DNA of 64,000 nucleotides from JANQQJ01 sp046290575 (GTDB taxonomy: Bacteria; Pseudomonadota; Alphaproteobacteria; SMXS01): assembly GCA_046290575.1 (NCBI GenBank), contig JBKAGX010000009.1, positions 1 through 64,000 on the forward strand, given 5' to 3'. The position numbers and the translations under genes were made by a program. Below, one piece after another: positions 42,524 through 51,184 of this stretch (the first letter of the stretch is position 1; the number at the start of each line of letters is the position of its first letter). The notes under the pieces are model-generated. The model ran no database searches. It worked only from the letters and a program-made list of their open reading frames with translations, and was not told where the DNA came from.

Positions 42524-43393
42524 ATGTCAAACGGGACCTTTGTCGCTGATGAAAATCTCGGCCGCTTCCTGAAAGAAATGCGCCGCTACAACATACTCGA
42601 CGCGGAAACGGAACAGAAACTCGCCTTTGCCTGGCAGAAAAAACGCTGCCAGCGCGCCGCCGACCAGCTGGTCGGAAGCCATTTGCGGCTGGTGGTCAAG
42701 GTTGCCAAAGGCTTCCGCGGTTACGGCCTGCCTTTGGGCGAGCTGGTTGCCGAAGGCAATGTCGGCCTGATGCAAGCCATCGACCGGTTTGAACCCGAAC
42801 GCGGCTTTCGTCTGTCCACCTACGCGCTGTGGTGGATCCGCGCGACCATTCAGGAATATGTCCTGCGGTCCTGGTCGATGGTGAAACTGGGCACGACATC
42901 GGCGCAGAAGAAGCTGTTCTTCAATCTGCGGCGCCTGAAGGCGAAATTGCGCGCCATCGAGGAGGATTCACTGACACCTGAGCAGGTTGGTCATATCGCC
43001 TATGAGCTGAAAGTCAGCGAAGCCGACGTGATCAGCATGAACCAGCGGCTGTTCGGGCGTGACCAGTCCTTGAACGTGAGCGTCTCGGAAGAGGATGACG
43101 CGGAGTGGATAGACTGGTTGGAAGACGACAGCGAGTCGCAGGAAGCGCAGGTCATCCAGATGGACGAGATGGACAAGCGGCGCGCCCTGATGGCCCGCAG
43201 CCTGAACCATCTGGACCAACGGGAGCGCCATATCCTGGTGAATCGCAGGCTGCGGGAGGATCCGCCCACCCTGGACGCCTTGTCCAAGACACATGGCATC
43301 AGCCGGGAGCGGGTCCGTCAGATTGAAGTGCGCGCCTATGAAAAGCTGAAGCGGGTCATGTGCGAACCGGAAATGACCGCGGTTGCCGCCTGA
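42524..43393 (+). CDS. rpoH: RNA polymerase sigma factor RpoH (sigma-32)
   Basis: A 289-residue heat-shock sigma factor. Region 2 shows SHLRLVVKVAKGFRGYGLPL, the core-binding ELVAEGNVGLMQAIDRFEPE and the -10 reading STYALWWIRATIQEYVL. The diagnostic RpoH box is QKKLFFNLRR (about residues 128-137). Region 4 has the helix-turn-helix TLDALSKTHGISRERVRQIE. It directs transcription of chaperones and proteases. The 201-nt upstream region is AT-rich with TATAAT at 42378-42383 but no recognisable -35, so its own control is unclear. A good terminator follows. Confidence 0.95.
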   Translation: MSNGTFVADENLGRFLKEMRRYNILDAETEQKLAFAWQKKRCQRAADQLVGSHLRLVVKVAKGFRGYGLPLGELVAEGNVGLMQAIDRFEPERGFRLSTYALWWIRATIQEYVLRSWSMVKLGTTSAQKKLFFNLRRLKAKLRAIEEDSLTPEQVGHIAYELKVSEADVISMNQRLFGRDQSLNVSVSEEDDAEWIDWLEDDSESQEAQVIQMDEMDKRRALMARSLNHLDQRERHILVNRRLREDPPTLDALSKTHGISRERVRQIEVRAYEKLKRVMCEPEMTAVAA

Positions 43394-43453
43394 GGAACGG
43401 CTCTGCCGGTCTGAAAGCTTGCGTTATGAGACCTGCAGATTCACAATAGTGAC

Positions 43454-43477
43454 GGGCCGCCTGAGTGGCGGCCCTTT
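43454..43477 (+). terminator. Intrinsic terminator of rpoH
   Basis: GGGCCGCC (43454-43461) pairs perfectly with GGCGGCCC (43467-43474) around loop TGAGT. A short T run follows. Confidence 0.75.
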
Positions 43478-43515
43478 ACATTGAACACCTGACAAACGGG
43501 TAGTCGAGGGGTCTT

Positions 43516-44502
43516 ATGCCGATCACAAAAACAACAAGCGCCGGCCTTGCAGGGCTGATTATGGTCGCAGTGTCGTCAGTTCCAGCAGCGGCTGAAGAGA
43601 ATCGCACCGACATTCCCTATTGCAGCCAGAACATGGGCGTACTTGCGATCCATGAGTCGGAAGACAAGTGGTGGAACCGCTACAATCTCGGTAACCCGGA
43701 AGCGGTGATTAAACTGATCGTGCAGCGCTCCGGCTGTTTCCAGCTTGTCGACCGTGGCCGCGGCATCGACATGCGCGGCTTGGAACGGGATCTGGCTGAT
43801 TCGGGCGAGATGCAGCCTGGATCATCCATGGGGGGCGGCCAGTTGCTGGCCGCGGATTACTTCATGATCCCCGACATCGTGCATGAAGATCAGAATACCG
43901 GCGGCAACAATGTTGGCGCTGCAATAGGCGGCTTCCTCGGCGGTCATAAATGGGGCCGGCTCGCCGGTGGCATCCAGACCCAGAGCATGGAAGCCCAAAC
44001 CCTGCTGACCCTCACCAATGCCCGCACCGGCGTTCAGGAATTGATCGCCGAGGGCTTTGCCGAAAAGACCGACATCAGTTTCGATATCGGGGCCGGCCTG
44101 TGGGGCGGCAGCTCAGCCTTCTCCGGCCTGGGCGGCGGTTATGCCGATACCGATATCGGGCGCATCATTACCCAGTCTTTCGTCGACGCCTATTGGGACC
44201 TGGTGGCCCATGTTCAGTCGCTGGCGCCAGTCGCCGCAGCTGCCGCGCCACCCCCGACGGTCGACGTAACCGGCAACCCGGCGGACTATCAGACGGCCAG
44301 TGGTGGGCCCGCCTATTCGTTGTTTGAAAGCACGCGAATGTACGAACAGCCCGATGAAACCAGCGGGACGGTCCGCATGCTGCGACAGGGAACCGTTGTC
44401 TACCCCACGGGGGAACGGTCGGACATTTTCTGGCAGGTGGAAGACAATGGCGGCAATGTGGGCTGGGTCTCGTCTGAGTTCCTGGACCCGGTGACGCAGT
44501 AG
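43516..44502 (+). CDS. CsgG-like protein with C-terminal SH3 domain
   Basis: A 328-residue exported protein. A signal peptide ends near VSSVPAAA, without a lipobox, unlike true CsgG lipoproteins. Residues about 35-235 follow the CsgG-like pattern: VIKLIVQRSGCFQLVDRGRG, LAADYFMIPDIVHED, a Gly-rich stretch with GAAIGGFLGGHKWGRLAGG, QTLLTLTNARTGVQE and the C-terminal helix ITQSFVDAYWDLVAHVQSL. After a Pro/Ala linker a bacterial SH3 domain lies at about 275-325 (STRMYEQPDETSGTVRMLRQ to GWVSSEFLDPV). CsgG proteins form outer-membrane channels for amyloid subunits; others are only structurally related. A role for the giant repeat protein is speculative. Confidence 0.75.
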   Translation: MPITKTTSAGLAGLIMVAVSSVPAAAEENRTDIPYCSQNMGVLAIHESEDKWWNRYNLGNPEAVIKLIVQRSGCFQLVDRGRGIDMRGLERDLADSGEMQPGSSMGGGQLLAADYFMIPDIVHEDQNTGGNNVGAAIGGFLGGHKWGRLAGGIQTQSMEAQTLLTLTNARTGVQELIAEGFAEKTDISFDIGAGLWGGSSAFSGLGGGYADTDIGRIITQSFVDAYWDLVAHVQSLAPVAAAAAPPPTVDVTGNPADYQTASGGPAYSLFESTRMYEQPDETSGTVRMLRQGTVVYPTGERSDIFWQVEDNGGNVGWVSSEFLDPVTQ

Positions 44503-44506
44503 GATT

Positions 44507-45667
44507 TCAGGCCTGGGTCGCAAGCCAAGCATTCAGCCGATGGGCGGCCTCGGCCATATCTTCTGACGTACCCGCAAAGCACATGCGGATATAGGACCGG
44601 CCAAGGTCTTCATCGAAGTCGATGCCGGGTACCGTCGCGACCCCGGCACCTTCAAGCATATCCTTGCAGAAGGCGCTTGAGTCGTTGCTGAATTTCGAGA
44701 TATCGGCATAGAGATAAAACGCGCCCTTGGCGGGGGCGAAGTCGAGGCCGGTGCCCGCCAGTTCCCGGACCAGTAAATCCCGGTTAGCGCGGTAGCGGTC
44801 GACCCGTTGGTCCAGCTCGTCACTGCAGTCGAAGCACGCAAGCGCGATATGCTGCGCCACGGTCGGCGGTGAAATGAACAGGTTCTGGGAAAGCCGCTCG
44901 ACAGGGCGCACAAGATTGTCCGGAACGACCATCCAGCCGATTCGCCAACCGGTCATGCAGTAATATTTCGAGAAACTGTTGATGACGATCGCCTGATCAT
45001 CGAACTCCAGCGCCGTCCGCTCGTCGCCGTCAAACACCATGCGGTGATAGATCTCGTCAGAGATCAACCGGATACCACGGTCCTTGCACGTCTGTGCCAC
45101 CGCCGCCAGCGCGTCAGGGCCAATCATGGTACTGGTCGGGTTTGATGGACTTGCCAGCAGCAGCCCGTCCACATCCGCCAGCGCGTCTATCTGATCCGGT
45201 GTTGGCTGGAACCCGTCTTCCGGGTGCGTCGCGATCTCGACAGTCTCAACACCCAGCGCGCGCATGATCCGCCCATAGGCCGGATAACCGGGACGGCCAA
45301 GCGCGACACGGTCGCCGATATCGAAACACGCCAGAAACGCCAGGCTGAACCCGGTTGACGACCCGGTAGTGATAATCACCCGTTCCGGGTCGACGCTTTG
45401 GCTGTAGTGCTCGCCATAATGCGCTGCAATCCGCTGCCGCAGCGCCGGCAGCCCAAGGGCCAGCGTATAGCCGGTCTGACCCGCCCGCATTGCCCGCTCA
45501 CCGGCTTCCAGCGCCGCCCTGGGCGTCGGCAGGCCGGGTTCGCCCACCTCCATATGGATAATCCGACGGCCTTGGGCTTCCAGCGCCGCCGCTGCATTCA
45601 TGACATCCATCACCCGAAAAGGCGGGACATCGCTGCGAGTCGATATCTTCAATGGTTTTGCGGTCAC
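44507..45667 (-). CDS. Class I/II aminotransferase (PLP)
   Basis: A 386-residue fold-type I aminotransferase starting with GTG 45667. The N-terminal EVGEPGLPTPRAALEAGERA, LLLASPSNPTSTMIG, LISDEIYHRMVF and the PLP-lysine in INSFSKYYCMTGWRIGW are clear, as is the substrate Arg in SYIRMCFA. It falls in the aspartate/aromatic aminotransferase family; the amino acid partner cannot be assigned. It is convergent with the CsgG-like gene (4 nt apart) and divergent from the Lon-like protease. Confidence 0.92.
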   Translation of the reverse strand: MTAKPLKISTRSDVPPFRVMDVMNAAAALEAQGRRIIHMEVGEPGLPTPRAALEAGERAMRAGQTGYTLALGLPALRQRIAAHYGEHYSQSVDPERVIITTGSSTGFSLAFLACFDIGDRVALGRPGYPAYGRIMRALGVETVEIATHPEDGFQPTPDQIDALADVDGLLLASPSNPTSTMIGPDALAAVAQTCKDRGIRLISDEIYHRMVFDGDERTALEFDDQAIVINSFSKYYCMTGWRIGWMVVPDNLVRPVERLSQNLFISPPTVAQHIALACFDCSDELDQRVDRYRANRDLLVRELAGTGLDFAPAKGAFYLYADISKFSNDSSAFCKDMLEGAGVATVPGIDFDEDLGRSYIRMCFAGTSEDMAEAAHRLNAWLATQA

Positions 45668-45787
45668 GCGGCCTCACAAGAAGCGTTTAGGGAACAGATT
45701 CCCCGGGAATCCGGCAAAGCGTGCTTTGGATCAAGACATTTCAGAAGCTGCTGCTTATTTTATTACGGAAACCAAAGGTGACTGCCC

Positions 45788-48223
45788 ATGCCCGTCGAAC
45801 ACGCCCCGCTGCCGCCCGAAGACCTGTGCCGCCGATGCGACGCTACGCAATTCGAGTTCAAGACCACCGACGATTTGACCGACGGTGACGGTGTCATCGG
45901 TCAGGAACGCGCCATTGAAGCCATCGCCTTTGCGCTCGGCATGTCCTCTCCCGGCTATAATCTTTATGCTGCCGGACCACGCGGGATCGGCAAACACCGT
46001 CTGGTCACCAAACTGGTTTCTGCAGCAGCAGCCGAACGGCCCGCAGGGCGTGACTGGTGCTATGTCTATAATTTCGAGGATGCCCGGAACCCGGACGCGC
46101 TAAGCCTGCCGGCGGGCAAAGGCGCCCATTTTCAGGACGCCATGGAGCAGCTGGTGCGCGATCTGCGCAGCGCGCTGACCAGCGCCTTTTCGGGCGAGGA
46201 CTATCGTAACAGCCTGCAAAGCATTCAAGACGAAGTGGAGCAGCATCAGGGTGAGGCACTGGAGACCCTGCGCAAGCAAGCCGAGCAAAAGGGTATCACG
46301 CTCCTGAACACACCAATGGGCTATGGCTTCGCGCCTGTTCAGGACGGCCAGGTCATGGTGCCGGAAGCCTTCAACCAGCTACCCCAGGAAGAAAAGACCC
46401 GCATCGAGGCCGATATCAAGGCACTTCAGGAAGAATTGAAGGCTGTCATGCAGAAGCTGCCCGCACTGCTACAGAAAGTCCGCGAACAGATCAGGGCTCT
46501 GAATGAGGAAACCGCCGAATTTGCCATCGGTGGACTTATAGATGGCGTCAAGAATCGCTTTGCCGAGCAGGAGGAGATCACGACCTATCTGGGCCTGGTG
46601 CATGACGACGTGAAGTCGAATATCGAGCTGTTCCTCGCCGCGCAGCAACCGCCGGGACAGGGGGCTGACGGACCGAACGCAACAGCCATGCGCGACGGCG
46701 CAACCGACTCGTTCTTTCGCCGCTATCAGGTAAACCTGATTGTCGACAATGGCGGCTGCGACAGCGCCCCGGTGGTCTATGAGGACGAACCGACCTATGA
46801 ACGGCTGATCGGCCGCATCGAACAGCGGGTCCAGATGGGCGCACTGACCACAGACTTCAACATGATCCGCGGCGGCGCGCTGCACCGGGCCAATGGCGGC
46901 TATCTGATCCTCGACGCCCGCAAGGTCCTGACGCAACCGCTGGCCTGGGAAGGCCTGAAACGGGCGATCTGGGCCAAGGAAATCCGGATCGAGCCGCTTT
47001 ACGGCGCGCTTGGCCTGCCCAGTACCAACTCACTGGAACCCGAAGCGATTCCGCTGGAAACCAAAATCATCCTGGTCGGCGACGGCATGATCTATTACCT
47101 GCTGCAGGCCAATGATCCCGACTACGGATCCCTGTTCAAGGTGTTGGCGGACTTCGACGAACGCGTCATACGTACCGGCGATGCTTCGCTCGACCTTGCC
47201 AAGCTGACCGCGAAGCTGGCGCGTGAGGCCAGCCTGCGGCCTTTCAATGCCGAAGCCGTCGGCCGGCTGATCGACGATTTGGCCCGCGCGGCCAGCGATT
47301 CAGAGCGGCTTTCCACCAATGTGGAGCGACTGGAAGAGCTGATGCACGAGGCCGACTATCTGGCGGGCAAAGCCGATGCGCCGGTTGTCACCGGCGATCA
47401 TATCAAACAGGCCATCAATGCGCGGACACGCCGGGCCAGCCGTATCCCCGAGCGGATGCGCAGCGAGATCATCCGCGAAACCGTCCTGATCGATACGGAT
47501 GGCACGAAGGTAGGCCAGATCAACGGGCTCGCGGTCTACTCCATGGGCACCAATGCTTTTGGCCGCCCCAGCCGGATCAGCGCCCGGGTGCGGATCGGCC
47601 GCGGCAATGTCGTCGATATCGAACGCGAGGTCGCCCTGGGCGGGCCACTGCACTCGAAAGGCGTGCTGATTCTGTCCGGCTATCTGGGCGCCCGCTATGC
47701 CCCCAACACGCCGCTTTCGCTGTCCGCCAGCCTGGTCTTCGAACAGTCCTATGGCGGCGTTGATGGCGACAGCGCCTCATCGACCGAACTCTATGCGTTG
47801 CTCTCGGCGCTGGCCGAGGTGCCGATTTATCAGCATTTTGCGGTCACCGGCTCGGTCAATCAACGCGGCGAGGTACAGGCGATTGGCGGCGTAAATGAAA
47901 AGATCGAAGGCTTCTTCGATCTCTGCGCCGAACGCGGTCTGACCGGCCAGCAAGGCGTGTTGATCCCGGACTCAAATGCCAAACACCTGATGCTGCACCC
48001 CCGCGTGGTCGATGCCGCCCGGGCCGGGCAGTTCCATATTCATGCGGTCAAAACCATCGACCAGGGAATCGAGATCCTCACCGGCATGGAAGCGGGCGAG
48101 CTCGGCAGCGATGGAAACTTTCCGGACGGCACCCTGAATGCACGGGTTGCGGCCAGGCTGCGGGAGCTGGCTGAACATCGCCGTGATTTCAGCCGGCCCG
48201 GAGGCGATGGAGGCGACTCATGA
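45788..48223 (+). CDS. Lon-like ATP-dependent protease (AAA_32/LonB type)
   Basis: An 811-residue protein of the Lon-like family with N-terminal AAA module, a long coiled insert (about residues 150-290) and C-terminal Lon protease domain. The proteolytic dyad is Ser662 in GDSASSTELYALLSAL and Lys705 in GGVNEKIEGF; the spacing of 43 equals that of E. coli Lon. The P-loop reads AAGPRGIGKH, so the usual Ser/Thr after Lys is replaced by His, as seen in several members of this family. Walker B-like RANGGYLILDARKVL follows. It overlaps a Usp-like gene by 4 nt. A stress or quality-control role is likely; its targets are unknown. Confidence 0.92.
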   Translation: MPVEHAPLPPEDLCRRCDATQFEFKTTDDLTDGDGVIGQERAIEAIAFALGMSSPGYNLYAAGPRGIGKHRLVTKLVSAAAAERPAGRDWCYVYNFEDARNPDALSLPAGKGAHFQDAMEQLVRDLRSALTSAFSGEDYRNSLQSIQDEVEQHQGEALETLRKQAEQKGITLLNTPMGYGFAPVQDGQVMVPEAFNQLPQEEKTRIEADIKALQEELKAVMQKLPALLQKVREQIRALNEETAEFAIGGLIDGVKNRFAEQEEITTYLGLVHDDVKSNIELFLAAQQPPGQGADGPNATAMRDGATDSFFRRYQVNLIVDNGGCDSAPVVYEDEPTYERLIGRIEQRVQMGALTTDFNMIRGGALHRANGGYLILDARKVLTQPLAWEGLKRAIWAKEIRIEPLYGALGLPSTNSLEPEAIPLETKIILVGDGMIYYLLQANDPDYGSLFKVLADFDERVIRTGDASLDLAKLTAKLAREASLRPFNAEAVGRLIDDLARAASDSERLSTNVERLEELMHEADYLAGKADAPVVTGDHIKQAINARTRRASRIPERMRSEIIRETVLIDTDGTKVGQINGLAVYSMGTNAFGRPSRISARVRIGRGNVVDIEREVALGGPLHSKGVLILSGYLGARYAPNTPLSLSASLVFEQSYGGVDGDSASSTELYALLSALAEVPIYQHFAVTGSVNQRGEVQAIGGVNEKIEGFFDLCAERGLTGQQGVLIPDSNAKHLMLHPRVVDAARAGQFHIHAVKTIDQGIEILTGMEAGELGSDGNFPDGTLNARVAARLRELAEHRRDFSRPGGDGGDS

Positions 48224-49011
48224 GCCGCAAGCGGCGAACAGGCCGGGTGTTGCTGACCCTCGACCCGGAAACCCTGCGTGGCGAGCTGGTCGAGACGGCT
48301 GTCGGCCTCGCCCGCGCCTATGACGCGGAGTTAGTGATCATGTTCGTCAAAACCGCCGACATGATCAACATGGCCGCCCTGCCCTTCGAAACAACCGTGG
48401 TCACCAGAACAGGCCACGCGCGGACCATAAGGACCGCCGATCTGGACCGCCAGCTTGACCGGCAGGCCCGCGAAGCCGAGGCGCTGGTCGCCCGCGCCGC
48501 GGGCACCGTGCGGTGGAGCTTTCGCGTCGCGACCGGCCATGTGGAGCAGGTCGTGGCCGAACACGCCACGGAATTCGATCTGCTGACTGTCTGCGGCAGC
48601 ACGGCCCGCCGTGTCCGGCGGCACCCTGCGCCAGGTCATGCCGCGCTGATGTTGCTGGGCGATGGACTGCGCCGCCACCGACCGGTTGTCGCCGTTTATG
48701 AGGGTGATGCCACTGTGCTGGCCACAGCGCACCGCATTTCAAAAGAATTCGGGACGCCGCTGATCGTTGCTCTCATTGCCGACGACCGGGCCAATCGGAC
48801 CCGGCTGCGCCGCAACGCGCGGGCCTGGCTGTCCAGAAGGCAGTTAAACGCCACCATGATCGAGCCGGAGCCGGACAAAACCGTCGAAACCCTGCAGCAG
48901 CTCAAACCCGGGCTGATCGCCGTGGGCCGGACCTCCCGGTTCTGTGCACCCCTGCATGACGCGCTGGACCAGGGCATGGATCAAGCGCCTATGCTTGAAG
49001 TGCCTGATTGA
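48220..49011 (+). CDS. Universal stress protein-like protein
   Basis: A 263-residue protein with two weak Usp-like alpha/beta halves: GRVLLTLDPETLRGELVETA to FDLLTVCGSTARRVRRH, and RPVVAVYEGDATVLATAHRI to GLIAVGRTSRF. The classical ATP-binding GxxGx9GS loop is not clearly kept. It begins in the last four bases of the Lon-like gene, so translation is probably coupled and it may assist that protease. No signal peptide or membrane helix. The family call is moderate. Confidence 0.65.
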   Translation: MSRKRRTGRVLLTLDPETLRGELVETAVGLARAYDAELVIMFVKTADMINMAALPFETTVVTRTGHARTIRTADLDRQLDRQAREAEALVARAAGTVRWSFRVATGHVEQVVAEHATEFDLLTVCGSTARRVRRHPAPGHAALMLLGDGLRRHRPVVAVYEGDATVLATAHRISKEFGTPLIVALIADDRANRTRLRRNARAWLSRRQLNATMIEPEPDKTVETLQQLKPGLIAVGRTSRFCAPLHDALDQGMDQAPMLEVPD

Positions 49012-49028
49012 GGTTCGAAGGGTATGCA

Positions 49029-49102
49029 TGGAGCGGGTGAAGGGAATCGAACCCTCGTCGTCAGCTTGGGAAGCTGCTGCTCTACCATTGAGCTACACCC
49101 GC
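49029..49102 (-). tRNA. tRNA-Gly (anticodon CCC)
   Basis: On the minus strand the gene starts GCGGGTGTAGCTCAATGG and ends with encoded CCA, 74 nt. Acceptor GCGGGTG pairs with CACCCGC; the anticodon stem CAGC/GCTG closes TTCCCAA, giving CCC. The T-loop GTTCGATTC is intact. Confidence 0.97.
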
Positions 49103-49235
49103 ATGCGCACAGTGTTACGCGAGGTGGACGGCACGTTCAAGGCGGCCTAGATTCTAGCCGCGTCAATGGTTGACGATGGCGACCAAGTCGCCGCTCTATC
49201 GCAACCGATATCAAAATCCAGTGGAAGGGCGTTTC

Positions 49236-50063
49236 ATGGACCTAGAAGCCATTACCGAACAATTGATCACCATCCTGACGACCTATGGGCTGAATGTCCT
49301 GGGCGCGATTGCGATCCTGATCGCTGGCTGGATTGCCGCCGGATGGGCGAAGCGCGCGACATTGCGGATCGCCAACAAATCCGAACGGATGGACGCCACG
49401 GTCGCCGGTTTCCTATCCAGTATCGTGCGCTACGGGGTTCTGACCTTTACGGTTCTGGCTGTACTCTCCCAATTCGGGATCGAAACGACCAGCATTATCG
49501 CTGTGCTGGGTGCACTGGGCCTCGCGATCGGCCTGGCGCTGCAGGGGACGCTGGGACACGTCGCCTCCGGCGTCATGCTGTTGCTGTTCCGGCCCTTCAA
49601 GGTCGGTGACTTCGTCGAAACCGGCGGCGAATCCGGCACGGTGAAGGGCATCACGCTGTTCACCACCGAGCTGGCAACACCGGATAATGTGCAGATCATC
49701 ATTCCCAATGGCGAGGTTTGGGGCGCCGCAGTCAAGAATTACAGCTTCCACGACACCCGCCGCGTCGATCTTGTCATGGGCATTGGCTACAACGATGATA
49801 TCGACAAGGCGATCGACGTCATCCAGCAGACCATCAGCGCCGACAGCCGCGCGATGACCGAGCCGGCGCCGCAACTCGTCGTCGGCGAGCTGGCGGACAG
49901 TTCCGTCAACATCATCGTCCGCGTCTGGACCGAGGCCGGCAACTATTGGCCGCTGAAATTCGACCTGACCAAGACGCTGAAAGAGCGTTTCGACGCCGAA
50001 GGCATCGAGATTCCCTACCCGCAGCGCGTTGTTCACCAGGCGGACGGCCAGGACGACGCATAA
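49236..50063 (+). CDS. Small-conductance mechanosensitive channel (MscS family)
   Basis: A 275-residue MscS. ATG 49236 has GGAAGG eight bases upstream and replaces the longer frame from 49170. TM1 is at about residues 17-38, TM2 at 58-80, and the pore helix TM3 at 85-115 with the Gly/Ala-rich LGALGLAIGLALQGTLGHVASGVM. The beta domain signature FKVGDFVETGGESGTVKGIT and C-terminal DSSVNIIVRVWTEAGNYWPL follow. It opens under membrane tension to release solutes during osmotic downshock. Length matches E. coli MscS (286). Confidence 0.95.
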   Translation: MDLEAITEQLITILTTYGLNVLGAIAILIAGWIAAGWAKRATLRIANKSERMDATVAGFLSSIVRYGVLTFTVLAVLSQFGIETTSIIAVLGALGLAIGLALQGTLGHVASGVMLLLFRPFKVGDFVETGGESGTVKGITLFTTELATPDNVQIIIPNGEVWGAAVKNYSFHDTRRVDLVMGIGYNDDIDKAIDVIQQTISADSRAMTEPAPQLVVGELADSSVNIIVRVWTEAGNYWPLKFDLTKTLKERFDAEGIEIPYPQRVVHQADGQDDA

Positions 50064-50090
50064 AGGGCCAAGGCGATCATATTTGCGTGA

Positions 50091-50124
50091 GGCGGCGCGC
50101 CGGCATTGGCCCCGGCGCGCCGCC
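50091..50124 (+). terminator. Strong GC hairpin after mscS
   Basis: GGCGGCGCGCCGG (50091-50103) and CCGGCGCGCCGCC (50112-50124) form a perfect 13-bp stem with an 8-nt loop, 27 nt after the mscS stop. There is no T tract, so it could be a pause site or RNA-stabilising stem rather than a classical terminator. Confidence 0.55.
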
Positions 50125-50141
50125 TGCACCATGCTGAACAG

Positions 50142-51083
50142 ATGAACGAGCTTACACCGCTGGACCGGTCGAAATTCCGCCATCCCGATATTACCGCAGA
50201 TGGCTCACCGCGCGCCCGTGTGGCGCTGGAGCGTCTGGAAACCCTGTGGTTCAACACGGGTACGCTGTGCAACCTGGCCTGCGCCAATTGCTACATAGAA
50301 TCCAGCCCGACCAATGACCGGCTGGCCTATCTGAGCCACGCTGAAATGGTGCCCTATCTGGACGAAATCGAGGCGCTTGCCCTGGGCACGCGCGAGATCG
50401 CCTTCACCGGTGGCGAGCCCTTCATGAATCCCGAAGCGATTGCGATGATCGAAACCGCGCTTACCCGCGGCTTCGAGGTGTTGGTGCTGACCAACGCCAT
50501 GAAGCCGATGCGCCACAAGAATGATGACATGCTGCGTTTGAGGGATCGCCACGGATCGCGGCTGCGGCTCCGCGTGTCACTTGATCACCACACATCTGAA
50601 CGTCACGAAGAGGAACGAGGATCTGGCAGTTGGCGCCCTGTTATTGAAGGGCTGACATGGCTGGCCGACAACGGGTTCAGCGTCGATGTCGCCGGGCGGC
50701 GAACTTTCAGCGAAGGCGAAGGAGAGGCCCGGCAGGGATATCAGGACCTGTTTGACGAATATGCCATCCCCATTGATGCGCTTAATCCGGCGCGACTGAT
50801 TCTGTTTCCCGAGATGGCCGCTGACACCGATGTGCCCGAGATCACGGAGGCCTGTTGGGACATCCTTGGCGTTCGACCGGTTGACCAGATGTGCGCGTCC
50901 TCGCGGATGGTCGTCAAACGCAAGGGGGCCGCCAAGCCCAGTGTTTTGTCCTGCACACTGATTGCCTATGACGAGGCGTTTGAACTGGGTACAACCCTGC
51001 GTGACGCCACAAGGCCGGTTTCTCTCAACCACCCATTTTGCGCGCAGTTCTGCGTCCTGGGTGGCGCCAATTGTTCAAGTTAG
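50142..51083 (+). CDS. Radical SAM protein
   Basis: A 313-residue radical SAM enzyme from ATG 50142. The [4Fe-4S] motif CxxxCxxC is CNLACANC (residues about 45-52), followed by YIESSPTNDRL. The SAM-binding GGEP is in IAFTGGEPFMNPEAI. The C-terminal part has five more Cys (QMCASS, LSCTL, FCAQFC, GANC), which could hold an auxiliary cluster. I do not recognise the substrate family; no peptide substrate, pterin or heme genes lie nearby. It follows the strong hairpin and precedes a promoter. Confidence 0.87.
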   Translation: MNELTPLDRSKFRHPDITADGSPRARVALERLETLWFNTGTLCNLACANCYIESSPTNDRLAYLSHAEMVPYLDEIEALALGTREIAFTGGEPFMNPEAIAMIETALTRGFEVLVLTNAMKPMRHKNDDMLRLRDRHGSRLRLRVSLDHHTSERHEEERGSGSWRPVIEGLTWLADNGFSVDVAGRRTFSEGEGEARQGYQDLFDEYAIPIDALNPARLILFPEMAADTDVPEITEACWDILGVRPVDQMCASSRMVVKRKGAAKPSVLSCTLIAYDEAFELGTTLRDATRPVSLNHPFCAQFCVLGGANCSS

Positions 51084-51104
51084 CCTCGCCACCCAACAAA
51101 GGGA

Positions 51105-51134
51105 TTGTGATTCAGGGTATTAGCGGCCTATAAT
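51105..51134 (+). promoter_or_regulatory. Strong sigma-70-type promoter
   Basis: TTGTGA at 51105-51110 and a perfect TATAAT at 51129-51134 are 18 nt apart. Initiation near 51141 is expected, giving a leader of about 44 nt before the MASE1 kinase start. Confidence 0.7.
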
Positions 51135-51157
51135 CCGCGCACTTCGGGATCACTGGA

Positions 51158-51184
51158 AGCGACCGCTACGGGTGCGCTTTTTTT
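51158..51184 (+). terminator. Terminator-like hairpin before the kinase start
   Basis: AGCGACC pairs with GGTGCGCT (one bulged G) around loop GCTACG, followed by seven T. The T run ends directly at the ATG (51185). It could end transcripts from the promoter at 51105, as an attenuator or small-RNA terminator, or end the radical SAM transcript. Confidence 0.55.
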
